Shown: in pieces, positions 41,317 through 50,994 of the stretch
Position numbering within the stretch: the stretch's first letter is position 1
Layout of the letters: each line of letters starts with the position of its first letter
IMG/VR virus record: IMGVR_UViG_3300028654_000015
Coordinates: 1-64,000 of that record
Length of the DNA stretch: 64,000 nt
From: a virus
Direction: 5' to 3' (one strand)
Made by a program: the position numbers and the translations under genes
Notes under the pieces: model-generated
Seen by the model: the letters and a program-made list of their open reading frames with translations, nothing else
What the model was told of the DNA's origin: nothing
Databases searched by the model: none

Positions 41317-43446
41317 ATGGCTTTTCAAATTTCTCCCGGTGTAAATTGGACCGAAATCGATCAGAGCACAATAGTACCATCTGTACCTACTACAAACGGT
41401 GGATTTGTAGGAGTATTTCAATGGGGACCACTAGATAAGATTGTTCTAGTAGGAAGCGAACTTAATTTAGTAAGTAATTTTGGCAAACCAAATGAAGAAG
41501 TCGCATCTTCATTTTATGCAGCATCAAATTTTCTTGCCTACTCAAATAGTCTTCAAGTAGTTAGAGTTGCGAGTGAAGCATTTGCTGATGTTTCTTTCAC
41601 TGTTAGTACTATAGGTACTGCAATGACCGGCGTTGGTTTCATAAACGGAACAATACCTCTTCGTGAAGGTTGTACTATCACTCATAATTCTGATATTAGA
41701 ATTGTTGTTTCTATTACATCTGATACTGCTGCTGTTCTTAATTCAGCATTCCCATCAGATTTAGTTTCTGCTAACGTAGATGCACATATTTACGTTGGTG
41801 CATTGAATGCAACAGCAGAAGATGGAACTGGTTCTGGAAATCCTGGGATTGGTGCTCTTATTAAAAATGAAGATGACTATAATGCAAACTATTCAAATGG
41901 TTCTGCAAATGTTGGTCTTTGGGCAGCAAGATGTGCTGGTAAATTAGGAAATTCATTAGAAGTTTCAATTTGTCCAAGTGCTAATGCATTTAATCAAACC
42001 CTTGTTGGTACAGTATCAAGTTCTAGTAATGTATTAACAGGAATTGGAACATCATTTCTTAGTCGTGTTACTCGTGGTTCTATCATTATAGATTCTGTTT
42101 CTGGTCAGCAAAGAAAAGTTATTGGTGTATCGAGTGATACCCAATTAAGTGTTGATTCCGCATTTTCACCAGCACTATCTGGTGCTACTGTAGTAGCAAG
42201 ATGGGAATTTGCCGATGCTATTGGTATTGCACCTGGTACTTCAAGTTATGCAGTATCTAGAGGCGGTCTCAATGATGAACTACACGTAGTTGTAGTCGAT
42301 AGTAATGGTCTATGGTCAGGTATACAAGGAACCGTTCTAGAAAGACATTCATTCTTATCAAAAGGATCTGATGCTAAAGCAGAAGATGGTAGTAACATTT
42401 ATTATCCTTCAAACATAAATGGTGAATCATCTTATGTTTGGTGGACAGATCATCTTCCAGCAGGATTAAACTGGGGAAGTGCTGTAAGTGGTGTAACATT
42501 CACTGCAATCAATCAGCCAATCAGATCTGAACTTTCTGGTGGAAGAGATGTAAATACTGGTGCTGATATCGACGGTGCAAAATTAAATGGTTGGGATTTA
42601 TTTGCAAATGCTGATTCAGTAGATGTAGAACTTCTTATCACTGGTGATGCTTCTGCAACTGTAGCAAGTTATGTAATAGATAATATCTGCGAAGAAAGAT
42701 TAGATTGTGTTGCTTTTATTTCTCCTCCTATGTCTGCTGTTGTAAATAACAACGGCAATGAAGTTGATGATTCTATTTCTTTTAGAAATTCACTACCATC
42801 TACTTCATATGCAGTAATGGATAGCGGATGGAAACTTCAATACGACAAATACAACGACACAAATCGTTGGGTACCACTAAACGGTGATATTGCTGGCTTG
42901 TGTGCAAGAACTGATCAGGTTTCTGATCCTTGGTTCTCACCTGCTGGTATCAATCGTGGTAATATTAAAAATGTTATTAAACTAGCCTATAGTCCATATA
43001 AAGCACAGAGAGATATGTTGTATCTTTCAAGCATTAACCCTGTTATTAATTTACCAGGACAAGGCACTGTTCTTTATGGTGATAAAACTTTACTTGGAAA
43101 ACCAAGTGCATTTGACAGAATCAATGTTCGTAGATTGTTTATCGTACTAGAAAAATCAATTTCTCGTGCATCACAATCTTCATTATTCGAACTTAACGAT
43201 ACATTCACTCGTGCTAACTTCAGAGGATTGGTTGAACCATTCCTTCAGAATGTGCAGTCTAGACGTGGTATATATGCATTCAAAGTTGTATGTGATACTA
43301 CAAATAATACCCCAGACGTTATCGATGCTAATGAGTTTGTTGGTGACATTTATATTCAACCAGCAAAAAGCATCAATTTCATTCAGTTGAATTTTATTGC
43401 AACTAGAACTGGCGTAGACTTTTCTGAATCAGTTGGTTCGGCTTAA
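41317..43446 (+). CDS. gp18: Tail sheath protein gp18
   Basis: 709 residues, T4 gp18 659. N-terminal ISPGVNWTEIDQSTIVPSVPTTNGGFVGVFQWGP is diagnostic, and the C-terminal LFELNDTFTRANFRGLVEPFLQNVQSRRGIYAFKVVCDTTNN forms the inner domain that contacts the tube and next subunits. Contractile sheath, stacked as hexameric rings. Codon use shows many CGT and ATC codons, as for a highly expressed gene. Confidence 0.96.
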   Translation: MAFQISPGVNWTEIDQSTIVPSVPTTNGGFVGVFQWGPLDKIVLVGSELNLVSNFGKPNEEVASSFYAASNFLAYSNSLQVVRVASEAFADVSFTVSTIGTAMTGVGFINGTIPLREGCTITHNSDIRIVVSITSDTAAVLNSAFPSDLVSANVDAHIYVGALNATAEDGTGSGNPGIGALIKNEDDYNANYSNGSANVGLWAARCAGKLGNSLEVSICPSANAFNQTLVGTVSSSSNVLTGIGTSFLSRVTRGSIIIDSVSGQQRKVIGVSSDTQLSVDSAFSPALSGATVVARWEFADAIGIAPGTSSYAVSRGGLNDELHVVVVDSNGLWSGIQGTVLERHSFLSKGSDAKAEDGSNIYYPSNINGESSYVWWTDHLPAGLNWGSAVSGVTFTAINQPIRSELSGGRDVNTGADIDGAKLNGWDLFANADSVDVELLITGDASATVASYVIDNICEERLDCVAFISPPMSAVVNNNGNEVDDSISFRNSLPSTSYAVMDSGWKLQYDKYNDTNRWVPLNGDIAGLCARTDQVSDPWFSPAGINRGNIKNVIKLAYSPYKAQRDMLYLSSINPVINLPGQGTVLYGDKTLLGKPSAFDRINVRRLFIVLEKSISRASQSSLFELNDTFTRANFRGLVEPFLQNVQSRRGIYAFKVVCDTTNNTPDVIDANEFVGDIYIQPAKSINFIQLNFIATRTGVDFSESVGSA

Positions 43447-43461
43447 TAGGAGTAATTACAA

Positions 43462-44022
43462 ATGGCATTTTCAATAGATGATATCAAGGCCAAATTAGAG
43501 TTTGACGGAACACGTCCTTCGCTATTTAATATAGCATTGACATTACCAGATTCTCTTCAATATGGCAATAAGGGACTTTTTAATTCTAAATTAGAATTCC
43601 TATGTCATGCTGCATCAATACCAGTAACAACTGTTGCTGCTATCGAGGTTCCATATTTCGGTCGCAAAATAAAGATTGCAGGAAATAGAACATATCCAGA
43701 ATGGACAATTACAATTTTCAATGATGAAGATTTTGCCCTTCGTGATGCATTTGAAGCGTGGTTGAATGCAATAAATGATGCTCGTGGAAACATTAGAAAT
43801 AGTGGTGTAGATTCTAGACCAGGTACTTATAAAACAAACGCATTAGTAAGAGCATTACCAAAAGATGATGCATCTGAAAGAATCAGACGTTATAAATTCG
43901 AAGGTATGTTTCCAACTGAAGTATCTCCAATTGAATTGAACTGGGCGACAGAAAATGAGATTGCCTCATTCACTGTAAACCTAGCATATGACATTTGGAC
44001 CATTGATACTGCTCAAGAATAA
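43462..44022 (+). CDS. gp19: Tail tube protein gp19
   Basis: 186 residues, T4 gp19 163. Features: RPSLFNIALTLPDSLQYGNK, SIPVTTVAAIEVPYFGRKIKIAGNRTYPEWTITIFNDEDFALRDAFEAWLNAIND, and C-terminal beta strand NWATENEIASFTVNLAYDIW. It builds the inner tube through which DNA passes. GGAG precedes the ATG. A second, diverged gp19-family gene is at 57319. Confidence 0.95.
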   Translation: MAFSIDDIKAKLEFDGTRPSLFNIALTLPDSLQYGNKGLFNSKLEFLCHAASIPVTTVAAIEVPYFGRKIKIAGNRTYPEWTITIFNDEDFALRDAFEAWLNAINDARGNIRNSGVDSRPGTYKTNALVRALPKDDASERIRRYKFEGMFPTEVSPIELNWATENEIASFTVNLAYDIWTIDTAQE

Positions 44023-44106
44023 GTCTTTTACTCGAACCTAAATAATTGAGACAAACCTTTTAGTGTCCAAGTTGATGCTAAATTGTATTATAATGTTAGG
44101 AAATCA

Positions 44107-45753
44107 ATGGCTTTCAACTTGTTTGGATTTTCAATCCAAAAGACTAAAGAAGAAAAAGAAAAGAAAGCGGCCGAGAGTTTCGTAGCCCAAACCAATACAG
44201 ACGGTGCTTTAACCGTTGAAGGTGCTGGTGCATATGGTACCTATATTGATCTCGATGGTACTGTAAAAGATGAATTCGAACTTATAACTCGATATAGAGA
44301 AATGTCTTTATATCCAGAGTGTGATTATGCAATTGATGATATAGTAAATGAAGCAATAGTACTAGATGGACAATCAGAAGCGATACAACTAGATCTAAGT
44401 GAACTAGATTTAGATGATAATATCAAAGATAAAATCCTCCAAAAATTTGTAAAAGTTAAAAAACTTATACATTGGAAAAATGATGCGTATGAAGTTTTTA
44501 GAAAATGGTATGTAGATGGTCGTTTATATTATCATGTAATATTACCAGATGATAAAACAGATACTAGTGGTAAACTAGTCAAAAATGTAAAGGATGGTAT
44601 ATTAGAAGTTCGGTATATAGATCCTAGACAAATCAGAAAAATAAGGGTCGCGCAAAGAATTAGAAATCCTAAAGGTATTGAAATTCTTGAAGTAATAGAA
44701 GAATATTTTATATACAATCAAAGAGGTATTAAGTACCAAGGTTCTTCTACGATTACACCAATGCAAGCACAAACGGTTGAAGGTGTTAAAATTTCTCCAG
44801 ATTCGGTAATCTATGTACATTCTGGTATTGTTGATAAGTTCTCTTCTACAATACTTTCAAATTTACACAAAGCAATCAAACCATGTAATCAATTAAAAAT
44901 GATGGAAGATGCTTTAGTGATCTATCGTATTGTTAGAGCACCAGAACGAAGAATCTTCTATATTGACATTGGTAATTTGCCAAAAAGTAAAGGTGAAGAT
45001 TATCTCAGAACTGTAGCAGAAAGATATCGTCAAAGACAATTATATGATATTAATACTGGTGAAGCGAGAGATGATAGAAGATTTCTAACAATGATGGAAG
45101 ACTATTGGCTTCCAGTTAAAGATGGTGCATCTAATACAAAAATAGACACTCTACCAGGTGGAGAAAATCTTGACCAAATGGCAGACGTTGAATATTTTGA
45201 AAAGAAATTATACAAATCATTGAACGTCCCTATTTCTAGAATGGATAGTAGTTCTGGTTTTATATTAGGAAGATCTCAAGAAATTACTAGGGACGAAATC
45301 AAATTTGCAAAATTAATTCATAGATTAAGAAACAGATTTGCCCAACTATTTCTAAAATTACTAGAAATGGAATTGGTCCTTACTAATATAATGACCACGG
45401 ATGAATGGGAAGAATATAAAGATAACATCAAATTCAAATATGCTAATGATAACCATTATGCTGAAGTAGTAGAAAATGAGGTATTAAAAGGTAGATTGGA
45501 ATTATTATCTAAAGTAGATCCAGATGCTACAGTATATTCGAAAAAATATGTCTCTGTAGAATGGATTAGAAAACATATTCTAAAACAAACAGAAGATGAA
45601 CAAAAACTCTTAGATAAAGAAATTGCGAAAGAAAAAGGAAAATATGATGATCTTTTACCAGAACTAGAAGAACCAAAAAGTAACAATTTTGATGATTTTC
45701 ATGGATTGAATGACAAAAAACCAAAGCCAACTCCCGCTAAAAAGAAACAATAA
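44107..45753 (+). CDS. gp20: Portal vertex protein gp20
   Basis: 548 residues from ATG 44107 (AGGAA five bases upstream); a further in-frame TTG at 44083 would add eight residues. T4 gp20 is 524. The core motifs SGIVDKFSSTILSNLHKAIKPCNQLKMMEDALVIYRIVRAPERRIFYIDIGNLPKSK and SFLTMMEDYWLPVKDG match the portal family. Dodecameric portal for packaging and initiation of head assembly. C-terminal tail is lysine/proline-rich. Confidence 0.95.
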   Translation: MAFNLFGFSIQKTKEEKEKKAAESFVAQTNTDGALTVEGAGAYGTYIDLDGTVKDEFELITRYREMSLYPECDYAIDDIVNEAIVLDGQSEAIQLDLSELDLDDNIKDKILQKFVKVKKLIHWKNDAYEVFRKWYVDGRLYYHVILPDDKTDTSGKLVKNVKDGILEVRYIDPRQIRKIRVAQRIRNPKGIEILEVIEEYFIYNQRGIKYQGSSTITPMQAQTVEGVKISPDSVIYVHSGIVDKFSSTILSNLHKAIKPCNQLKMMEDALVIYRIVRAPERRIFYIDIGNLPKSKGEDYLRTVAERYRQRQLYDINTGEARDDRRFLTMMEDYWLPVKDGASNTKIDTLPGGENLDQMADVEYFEKKLYKSLNVPISRMDSSSGFILGRSQEITRDEIKFAKLIHRLRNRFAQLFLKLLEMELVLTNIMTTDEWEEYKDNIKFKYANDNHYAEVVENEVLKGRLELLSKVDPDATVYSKKYVSVEWIRKHILKQTEDEQKLLDKEIAKEKGKYDDLLPELEEPKSNNFDDFHGLNDKKPKPTPAKKKQ

Positions 45754-45756
45754 ATA
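45749..45756 (+). promoter_or_regulatory. Late promoter candidate before the core-peptide gene
   Basis: AATAAATA, one mismatch, overlapping the gp20 stop and 30 bases upstream of ATG 45787; AAAAGGGG gives that gene a strong ribosome-binding site. Confidence 0.4.
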
Positions 45757-45786
45757 CTAATATAGAGAATAAAAGGGGTCATTTAT

Positions 45787-45960
45787 ATGTCAAAATCCAA
45801 TAAAAATCTATTGAAGAAGTTAATCGATTCTATCAGTAAGGGTAAAGGTAGTTCTGCTAAATCTTTAGTTTCTGAACTATTAGCATCAAAAATTCATTCA
45901 AAACTGAATGAAAAAGAAAAAGATTTGTCAAAGACTATTTTCAAAAAAGAATCTAAGTAA
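45787..45960 (+). CDS. Prohead core protein, gp67-like
   Basis: 57 residues, ATG 45787 to TAA 45958-45960. Extremely lysine- and serine-rich (MSKSNKNLLKKLIDSISKGKGSS..., ending FKKESK), helical. Its position between gp20 and gp21 is that of T4 genes 67 and 68, whose small basic/acidic products are core components degraded by gp21. Sequence similarity is too weak to be sure which. Confidence 0.7.
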   Translation: MSKSNKNLLKKLIDSISKGKGSSAKSLVSELLASKIHSKLNEKEKDLSKTIFKKESK

Positions 45961-45963
45961 AAA

Positions 45964-46617
45964 ATGAAACTAATAGTAGAAAAAATAGAAAATGTTGAAT
46001 TTCTAACTGAAGCCACAAAGGATGGTAAAAAGAACCATTTCATTAAGGGTGTCTTCATGCAAGCAGGCATTAAAAATAGAAATGGAAGAATTTATCCTAT
46101 TCATATTCTACAAAAAGAAGTTTCCAGATATCAAAAAGAAGCAATAGAACAAGGTAGAGCAGTTGGTGAGTTGAATCACCCAGATAGTCCACAAATTAAT
46201 CTTGATAGAGTATCCCATAAAATTATTTCATTAGAACAAAGTGGGAATGATTTTATTGGAAAAGCAAAAATTCTTGATACACCAAATGGTCAAATTGTTA
46301 AAAATCTATTAGATGAAGGAATTTCATTAGGTGTTTCTTCTCGTGGTATGGGTTCTCTAAAACAGATAGATATGAACACAATGGAAGTACAAGAAGATTT
46401 CTATCTAGCAACTGCTGCTGATATTGTAGCAGATCCATCTGCCCCAAGTGCTTTTGTAGAAGGTATTCTTGAAGGAAAAGAATGGGTAAGAGTTGGCAAC
46501 GAAATTGTTGAAAAACATATTCATAGAATGCAAGAAACAATCAAAGCAGCACCTAAAAGTAAAAGAACAGACGTAGCAATCAAAGAATTTGATTCATTTT
46601 TAAAAAATCTAAAATAA
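45964..46617 (+). CDS. gp21: Prohead protease gp21
   Basis: 217 residues, T4 gp21 212. Catalytic serine protease signature: GELNHP with H72, and GVSSRGMGS with the Ser at 125/126. It cleaves gp22, gp23 and the core after L/I-x-E motifs once the prohead is complete, then destroys itself. Three bases after the core peptide gene. Confidence 0.95.
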   Translation: MKLIVEKIENVEFLTEATKDGKKNHFIKGVFMQAGIKNRNGRIYPIHILQKEVSRYQKEAIEQGRAVGELNHPDSPQINLDRVSHKIISLEQSGNDFIGKAKILDTPNGQIVKNLLDEGISLGVSSRGMGSLKQIDMNTMEVQEDFYLATAADIVADPSAPSAFVEGILEGKEWVRVGNEIVEKHIHRMQETIKAAPKSKRTDVAIKEFDSFLKNLK

Positions 46618-46633
46618 AAATGGACTCGTTTCT

Positions 46634-46972
46634 ATGTCTAGCATATCAAATGAACAAGTTACCAATCAAAATGGATATAATTTTTGTGTAACTTTCGATT
46701 ACACTAGTGACTCATCCACGGTTTATAGTGGAATCCAAGCAGAATATTTAAATTATTTTGATCAATTAGGTTGGATTAGTATTGATCTACTAATAAATCC
46801 TATAAATGATTCCCTCTTATCATTTAGAATTACCAAAAATTTTAAATGTGGACAATGTAATGGAGGCATGCCTACTAATGCTTTTTTAATAGCATCTATA
46901 CAAATAGATTTAGATACTATTATTAGTAATTATGAAGCAGAAATCGCACAACAAAATAATGAAGGGCAATAA
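46634..46972 (+). CDS. Small inserted virion-region protein
   Basis: 112 residues between gp21 and the large beta-helix protein, both structural. Beta-strand-rich beginning (NGYNFCVTFDYTSDSSTVYSG) and a CGQCNGGM motif. The stop overlaps the next ATG by one base. First of five genes that interrupt the otherwise conserved gp21-gp22 junction. Function unknown; probably a partner of the next gene. Confidence 0.65.
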   Translation: MSSISNEQVTNQNGYNFCVTFDYTSDSSTVYSGIQAEYLNYFDQLGWISIDLLINPINDSLLSFRITKNFKCGQCNGGMPTNAFLIASIQIDLDTIISNYEAEIAQQNNEGQ

Positions 46973-49422
46973 TGACTACCTCATGGATTTCTAAAGCAAC
47001 AGGAAATTGGTCTTCTTCATCTACTTGGGGGAAAGTAGATTCTACTTCTATAAATGATACAGAAGCAGCAACATCAAATACTACTACTGCTTTTGTATAT
47101 TCTGCAACATTTACTCCTGGAGCAATTACGATAGACGGAATCGCATTAAAATTTTCGAAGGGGCAAGGCACCCCAACTGGCACAGTCACTTTAGAATTGT
47201 ATAATAATACAGATAGTGTAGTAGTACAAGATGTAACTGTAAACGTATCAGACTTTCCTAATGTTGGTAATCCTATAGGTTGGCACTTTTTCAAATTTTC
47301 TTCGAGCGCCACTTTAATTGCAGGGAAAGCATATAAAGTTGGTATCAAAACTTCTACTAATAATCAATTAGCAGTATTTAGAACTGCAACTGCTGGTGAT
47401 TGGGCCAGAATGCTACGCACAACAACTACAGGCAATCCGGCAGCAGGAGATAATATTCATATTATAGGCGAACATACTGGTGCAGGGACACAAAATACAT
47501 TCACTGTTACTATGGATAGCACTGCTACTACCATATATGGCAACACTACCTCACCATCTGCACTTACTATAGGACAAAATGCAACTCTTAGTTATGGCAC
47601 TTCTGCATCTACAAATTATTATTTAAAATATTCTGGCACATTTAATGTTTATGCTGGTGGAACTTTTAATATAGGAACATCTGGTACGCCCATACCAAGT
47701 ACTTCTTCAGCGGTACTTGAAATGGCATCTGCGACAAATGTTGACACAGGATTACAAATTTTACATGCTAGTACTTTTAATAGTTATGGGGCAACAAAAA
47801 CAACATTATCTACTTTTTTAACTGCTGATGCTGCGGCAAGTGCAACATCTTTGACAGTTGGTTCTACATCTGGATGGGCATCTAATGATCAAATAGTTAT
47901 AGCATCAACATCAAATTTAGGTTCAGATAGTGAACTAAGAACAGTTTCTACAGTTCCAACAGGTACTACATTAACTGTGCCTGCTCTAACTTATGCACAT
48001 TCTGGAACTTCTCCTACACAAGCAGAAGTTGGTAATTTAACAAGAAATGTAAAAATTCGAGGTATTTCTACTTCATTACAAGGCTATTTGTATTTTGAAA
48101 TAAATGCAACTGCTACATTACAATATACAGAAATATATCAGATGGGTTCTTCTACTGCTGGTTCTAGAGGTATTAATATCAATACCACTACTGGTTCTTT
48201 TTCTATGCAGTATTGTAGTATGTATAATTTTGAAGTTGCATCTTCATATGGATGGTACATTTCTGGTACAACTACAAATAATATAACAATTTCAAACAAT
48301 ATTTCTTATAATATATACACTTCACATTTATATTTTGCTACAACTTCTGGTACTAATATTACCGTAAATAATAATTTAATGATTTATAGTCCTAGTGCAA
48401 CATATCTAGTTCAATTATTGACTCTAAATTTTACGATGAATAATAATACAATTGTTGGTGCAACTGGAACGGCCGCAGTATTTTTTAACCAAAATAACGC
48501 ATCGTTAGGTTCCTTCTCTGGTAATACTATACATTCAAATAATAGTATTGGATTAAGTATATCACCTTATAATGTAAGTGGAACTATACAAAATTTAACT
48601 GTTTGGAGAAGCAGTTCATATGGTTTACAAATTTCTGGAGTATCTGACTTAGTATTCGATACTCTTGTTGCATTTGGCAATGGAACAGCAAACATTTATA
48701 CCTCTTCTGTTAGTGCAAATGCAGGAACAATACAAATCAATAATTCTACTATTGATGCTGGTACTGATGCATGTCCAATAGGAATTCTATTTGATGCTCC
48801 TACAGGTATGATGTCAATGATTAATACAACATTTGGAAAAACTACTACACATTCTACTGGTGATTTCAAAATTCTAAATGCAGCATCATCATTATTTTTA
48901 ACTATGAATAATTGTTTATTAAATTCCGCGAATCAACTAGTGAACCAAACAAATTTAAGTGGATCTTCTTATATAAGATCATCTAAAAATAATCAAACTG
49001 TAGGTAGTCATAAACAATATAAAATGGCAGGTACAATTTCTATTGATACTGTTATCTATGATGTTTTGCCATCAGAAAGATTAACTCCAAATAATGCATC
49101 AACAAAACTACAAAGTTCTGTAGTAAAAATACCAGTGGCAAATGGTGGAACACTATCTGTAAATGTAAAAGTAAGACAGTCAGTTGTTGGTGATGGTACT
49201 GCTTACAACGGAAATTTTGCTAGGTTGGTTGTTAAACAAAATGTTGCAGCAGGAATTGCAAATGATACAGTATTAGCAACAGCAACCTCTGGCGCAAACG
49301 GTTCATTTCAAACTCTTTCTGGTACTACAATTTCTGTAACAGATGATGCAGTTCTTTCTTTTTATGTCGATTGTGATGGTACTACTGGTTGGGTAAATCT
49401 TGATACTTGGAGCACTAGTTAA
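46972..49422 (+). CDS. Large beta-helix/G8-like virion protein
   Basis: 816 residues, Ser/Thr/Asn-rich. N-terminal WISKATGNWSSSSTWGK and ATAGDWARMLR resemble a carbohydrate-facing domain; NPAAGDNIHIIGEHTGAGTQNTFTVTM plus LTVGSTSGWASNDQIVIASTSNL recall G8/polysaccharide-lyase-like beta-helices; NNITISNNISYNIYTSHLYF is classic right-handed beta-helix rung sequence. The last 120 residues form a separate beta domain. Likely an external decoration or glycan-binding/depolymerase protein (inference); no catalytic triad identified. Confidence 0.7.
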   Translation: MTTSWISKATGNWSSSSTWGKVDSTSINDTEAATSNTTTAFVYSATFTPGAITIDGIALKFSKGQGTPTGTVTLELYNNTDSVVVQDVTVNVSDFPNVGNPIGWHFFKFSSSATLIAGKAYKVGIKTSTNNQLAVFRTATAGDWARMLRTTTTGNPAAGDNIHIIGEHTGAGTQNTFTVTMDSTATTIYGNTTSPSALTIGQNATLSYGTSASTNYYLKYSGTFNVYAGGTFNIGTSGTPIPSTSSAVLEMASATNVDTGLQILHASTFNSYGATKTTLSTFLTADAAASATSLTVGSTSGWASNDQIVIASTSNLGSDSELRTVSTVPTGTTLTVPALTYAHSGTSPTQAEVGNLTRNVKIRGISTSLQGYLYFEINATATLQYTEIYQMGSSTAGSRGININTTTGSFSMQYCSMYNFEVASSYGWYISGTTTNNITISNNISYNIYTSHLYFATTSGTNITVNNNLMIYSPSATYLVQLLTLNFTMNNNTIVGATGTAAVFFNQNNASLGSFSGNTIHSNNSIGLSISPYNVSGTIQNLTVWRSSSYGLQISGVSDLVFDTLVAFGNGTANIYTSSVSANAGTIQINNSTIDAGTDACPIGILFDAPTGMMSMINTTFGKTTTHSTGDFKILNAASSLFLTMNNCLLNSANQLVNQTNLSGSSYIRSSKNNQTVGSHKQYKMAGTISIDTVIYDVLPSERLTPNNASTKLQSSVVKIPVANGGTLSVNVKVRQSVVGDGTAYNGNFARLVVKQNVAAGIANDTVLATATSGANGSFQTLSGTTISVTDDAVLSFYVDCDGTTGWVNLDTWSTS

Positions 49423-49425
49423 TCC

Positions 49426-50952
49426 GTGGCATTTCAAAAAAGTGGTACATTGAAATATTGGTCTGATGGACAACCCTTCGTTGGTGTCAGAAGCAAAACT
49501 ATTACATGTCAAGGTGTAAAATATTGGTCAAATGGTCAACCAGGAGAGCCAGTATTTGACGTAGACCAATTCATAACTTGCACTGGTATTGCATCTGCTC
49601 AAGCATTTGGTACCGCATTAATTAATAGATATGTAAATGTTTCTGGTCATAGTATTTCCTCATCTCAAGCATTTGGTAGTGATACTATTGTTTTATATCT
49701 AAATGTTTCTGGTCATAGCATTACAAGTTCAGAAGCATTCGGGACTGCTTTAATTAATAGAAATATATTATGTACTGGTATTGCTTCATCCCAAACATTC
49801 GGGACTGCTTTAATTAATAGAAATATATTATGTACTGGTATTGCTTCATCCCAAGCATTCGGTAGTGATATTATAGTACTATATGAAAAGCCTATAGGTA
49901 TTATTTCTCAAGAAGCATTCGGTACTGCTTTAATTAATAGAAATATATTATGTACTGGTATTGCTTCATCCCAAGCATTCGGTACTGCTTTAGTTACTGA
50001 ATATATAAATGTTTCTGGTCATAGCATTGCAAGTTCAGAAGTATTCGGTACTGCGTTAATTAATAGAAATATTATATGTACGGGTATTGCATCTGCTCAA
50101 GCATTCGGTACTGCTTTAGTTACTGAGTATATAGTACCATCTGGTATTGCATCTGCTCAAGCACTTGGTACCGATTTAATTATTCTATATGAAAAACCAA
50201 CATCTATAGCAAGTGCGGAAGCATTTGGTACTGCTTTAATTGTAGAATATTTAAATGTATCTGGACACAGTATAGCCTCTGGTCAAGCACTTGGTATACC
50301 TTCAGTTTCAGAATCAGTAACAGTTTTTGCAATACCATCTCAAGAAGCATTTGGTACTGCTTTAATTAATAGAAATATTTTTTGTACTTCAATAAATTCA
50401 TCTGAACAGTTTGGTAGTACAACTATAGTTTTATATTTAAAACCAACTACGATAAGTACACAAGAAATAGTATATTCACCAGATGTCTATCAAATTATAC
50501 AAACTGCTGGTATTATATCACAAGAACATATTGGTGATGATTTAATCATTCTATATGAAATACCCAATACAATACCTTCGCAAGAAGCATTTGGTACCTC
50601 TATAATAGTATTATACTTAGTACCAACAACTATATCATCAGAAGAAATTGTATCACCCGCTATTATATTTGCAGAAGATATTACTGATACATCTATACCC
50701 TCTGCTGAAGCATTCGGACTTTCACAACTAAATCTTACTCTATTTGCTACTGATATTATATCATTAGAAGCATTTGAAATTCCAATCATAACAAGAATAT
50801 TGGGTATGACTGGAGTTAGTATTCCAAGTGAAGAAGCATTCGGTCCCAAAATTTGGGTGGTCAATTGTGGCAAACCTGGTGATAAGAGATCACAAATCTA
50901 CTCAAATCGTGGAAGAAACACATTTCCAAAATCTTATAGATATACTACATAA
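49426..50952 (+). CDS. EAFG-repeat virion protein
   Basis: 508 residues with a GTG start at 49426, four bases after the previous stop. After about 45 residues with two KYWS-x-GQP motifs, it consists of 21 units of about 20 residues of the pattern I-x-S-x-[EQ]-A-F-G-x-x-x-[IL]; three units are nearly identical at DNA level. The final unit (SIPSEEAFGPKIW) matches the unit in the 15771-17429 baseplate protein (SIPSQEAFGPKIV). The C-terminus is basic (KRSQIYSNRGRNTFPKSYRY). Probably a fibrous, surface-exposed protein; function unknown. Confidence 0.75.
   Translation: MAFQKSGTLKYWSDGQPFVGVRSKTITCQGVKYWSNGQPGEPVFDVDQFITCTGIASAQAFGTALINRYVNVSGHSISSSQAFGSDTIVLYLNVSGHSITSSEAFGTALINRNILCTGIASSQTFGTALINRNILCTGIASSQAFGSDIIVLYEKPIGIISQEAFGTALINRNILCTGIASSQAFGTALVTEYINVSGHSIASSEVFGTALINRNIICTGIASAQAFGTALVTEYIVPSGIASAQALGTDLIILYEKPTSIASAEAFGTALIVEYLNVSGHSIASGQALGIPSVSESVTVFAIPSQEAFGTALINRNIFCTSINSSEQFGSTTIVLYLKPTTISTQEIVYSPDVYQIIQTAGIISQEHIGDDLIILYEIPNTIPSQEAFGTSIIVLYLVPTTISSEEIVSPAIIFAEDITDTSIPSAEAFGLSQLNLTLFATDIISLEAFEIPIITRILGMTGVSIPSEEAFGPKIWVVNCGKPGDKRSQIYSNRGRNTFPKSYRYTT
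49741..49860 (+). repeat. 60-bp tandem DNA repeat inside the EAFG gene
   Basis: Bases 49741-49800 and 49801-49860 differ at a single position (49795 A versus 49855 G). A third copy at 49921-49980 differs from the second at one base (49923). Period 60 bases = 20 codons. Confidence 0.9.
49921..49980 (+). repeat. Third copy of the 60-bp repeat
   Basis: 59 of 60 bases identical to 49801-49860, one diverged unit apart. Points to recent expansion by slippage or recombination. Confidence 0.85.
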
Positions 50953-50960
50953 TATAAATA
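50953..50960 (+). promoter_or_regulatory. Late promoter (perfect TATAAATA)
   Basis: Exact octamer immediately after the EAFG gene stop, 34 bases upstream of ATG 50995, with AAAGGA as ribosome-binding site. Confidence 0.7.
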
Positions 50961-50994
50961 CTAAAGAGATATATTCTTATAAAGGAACATCACA

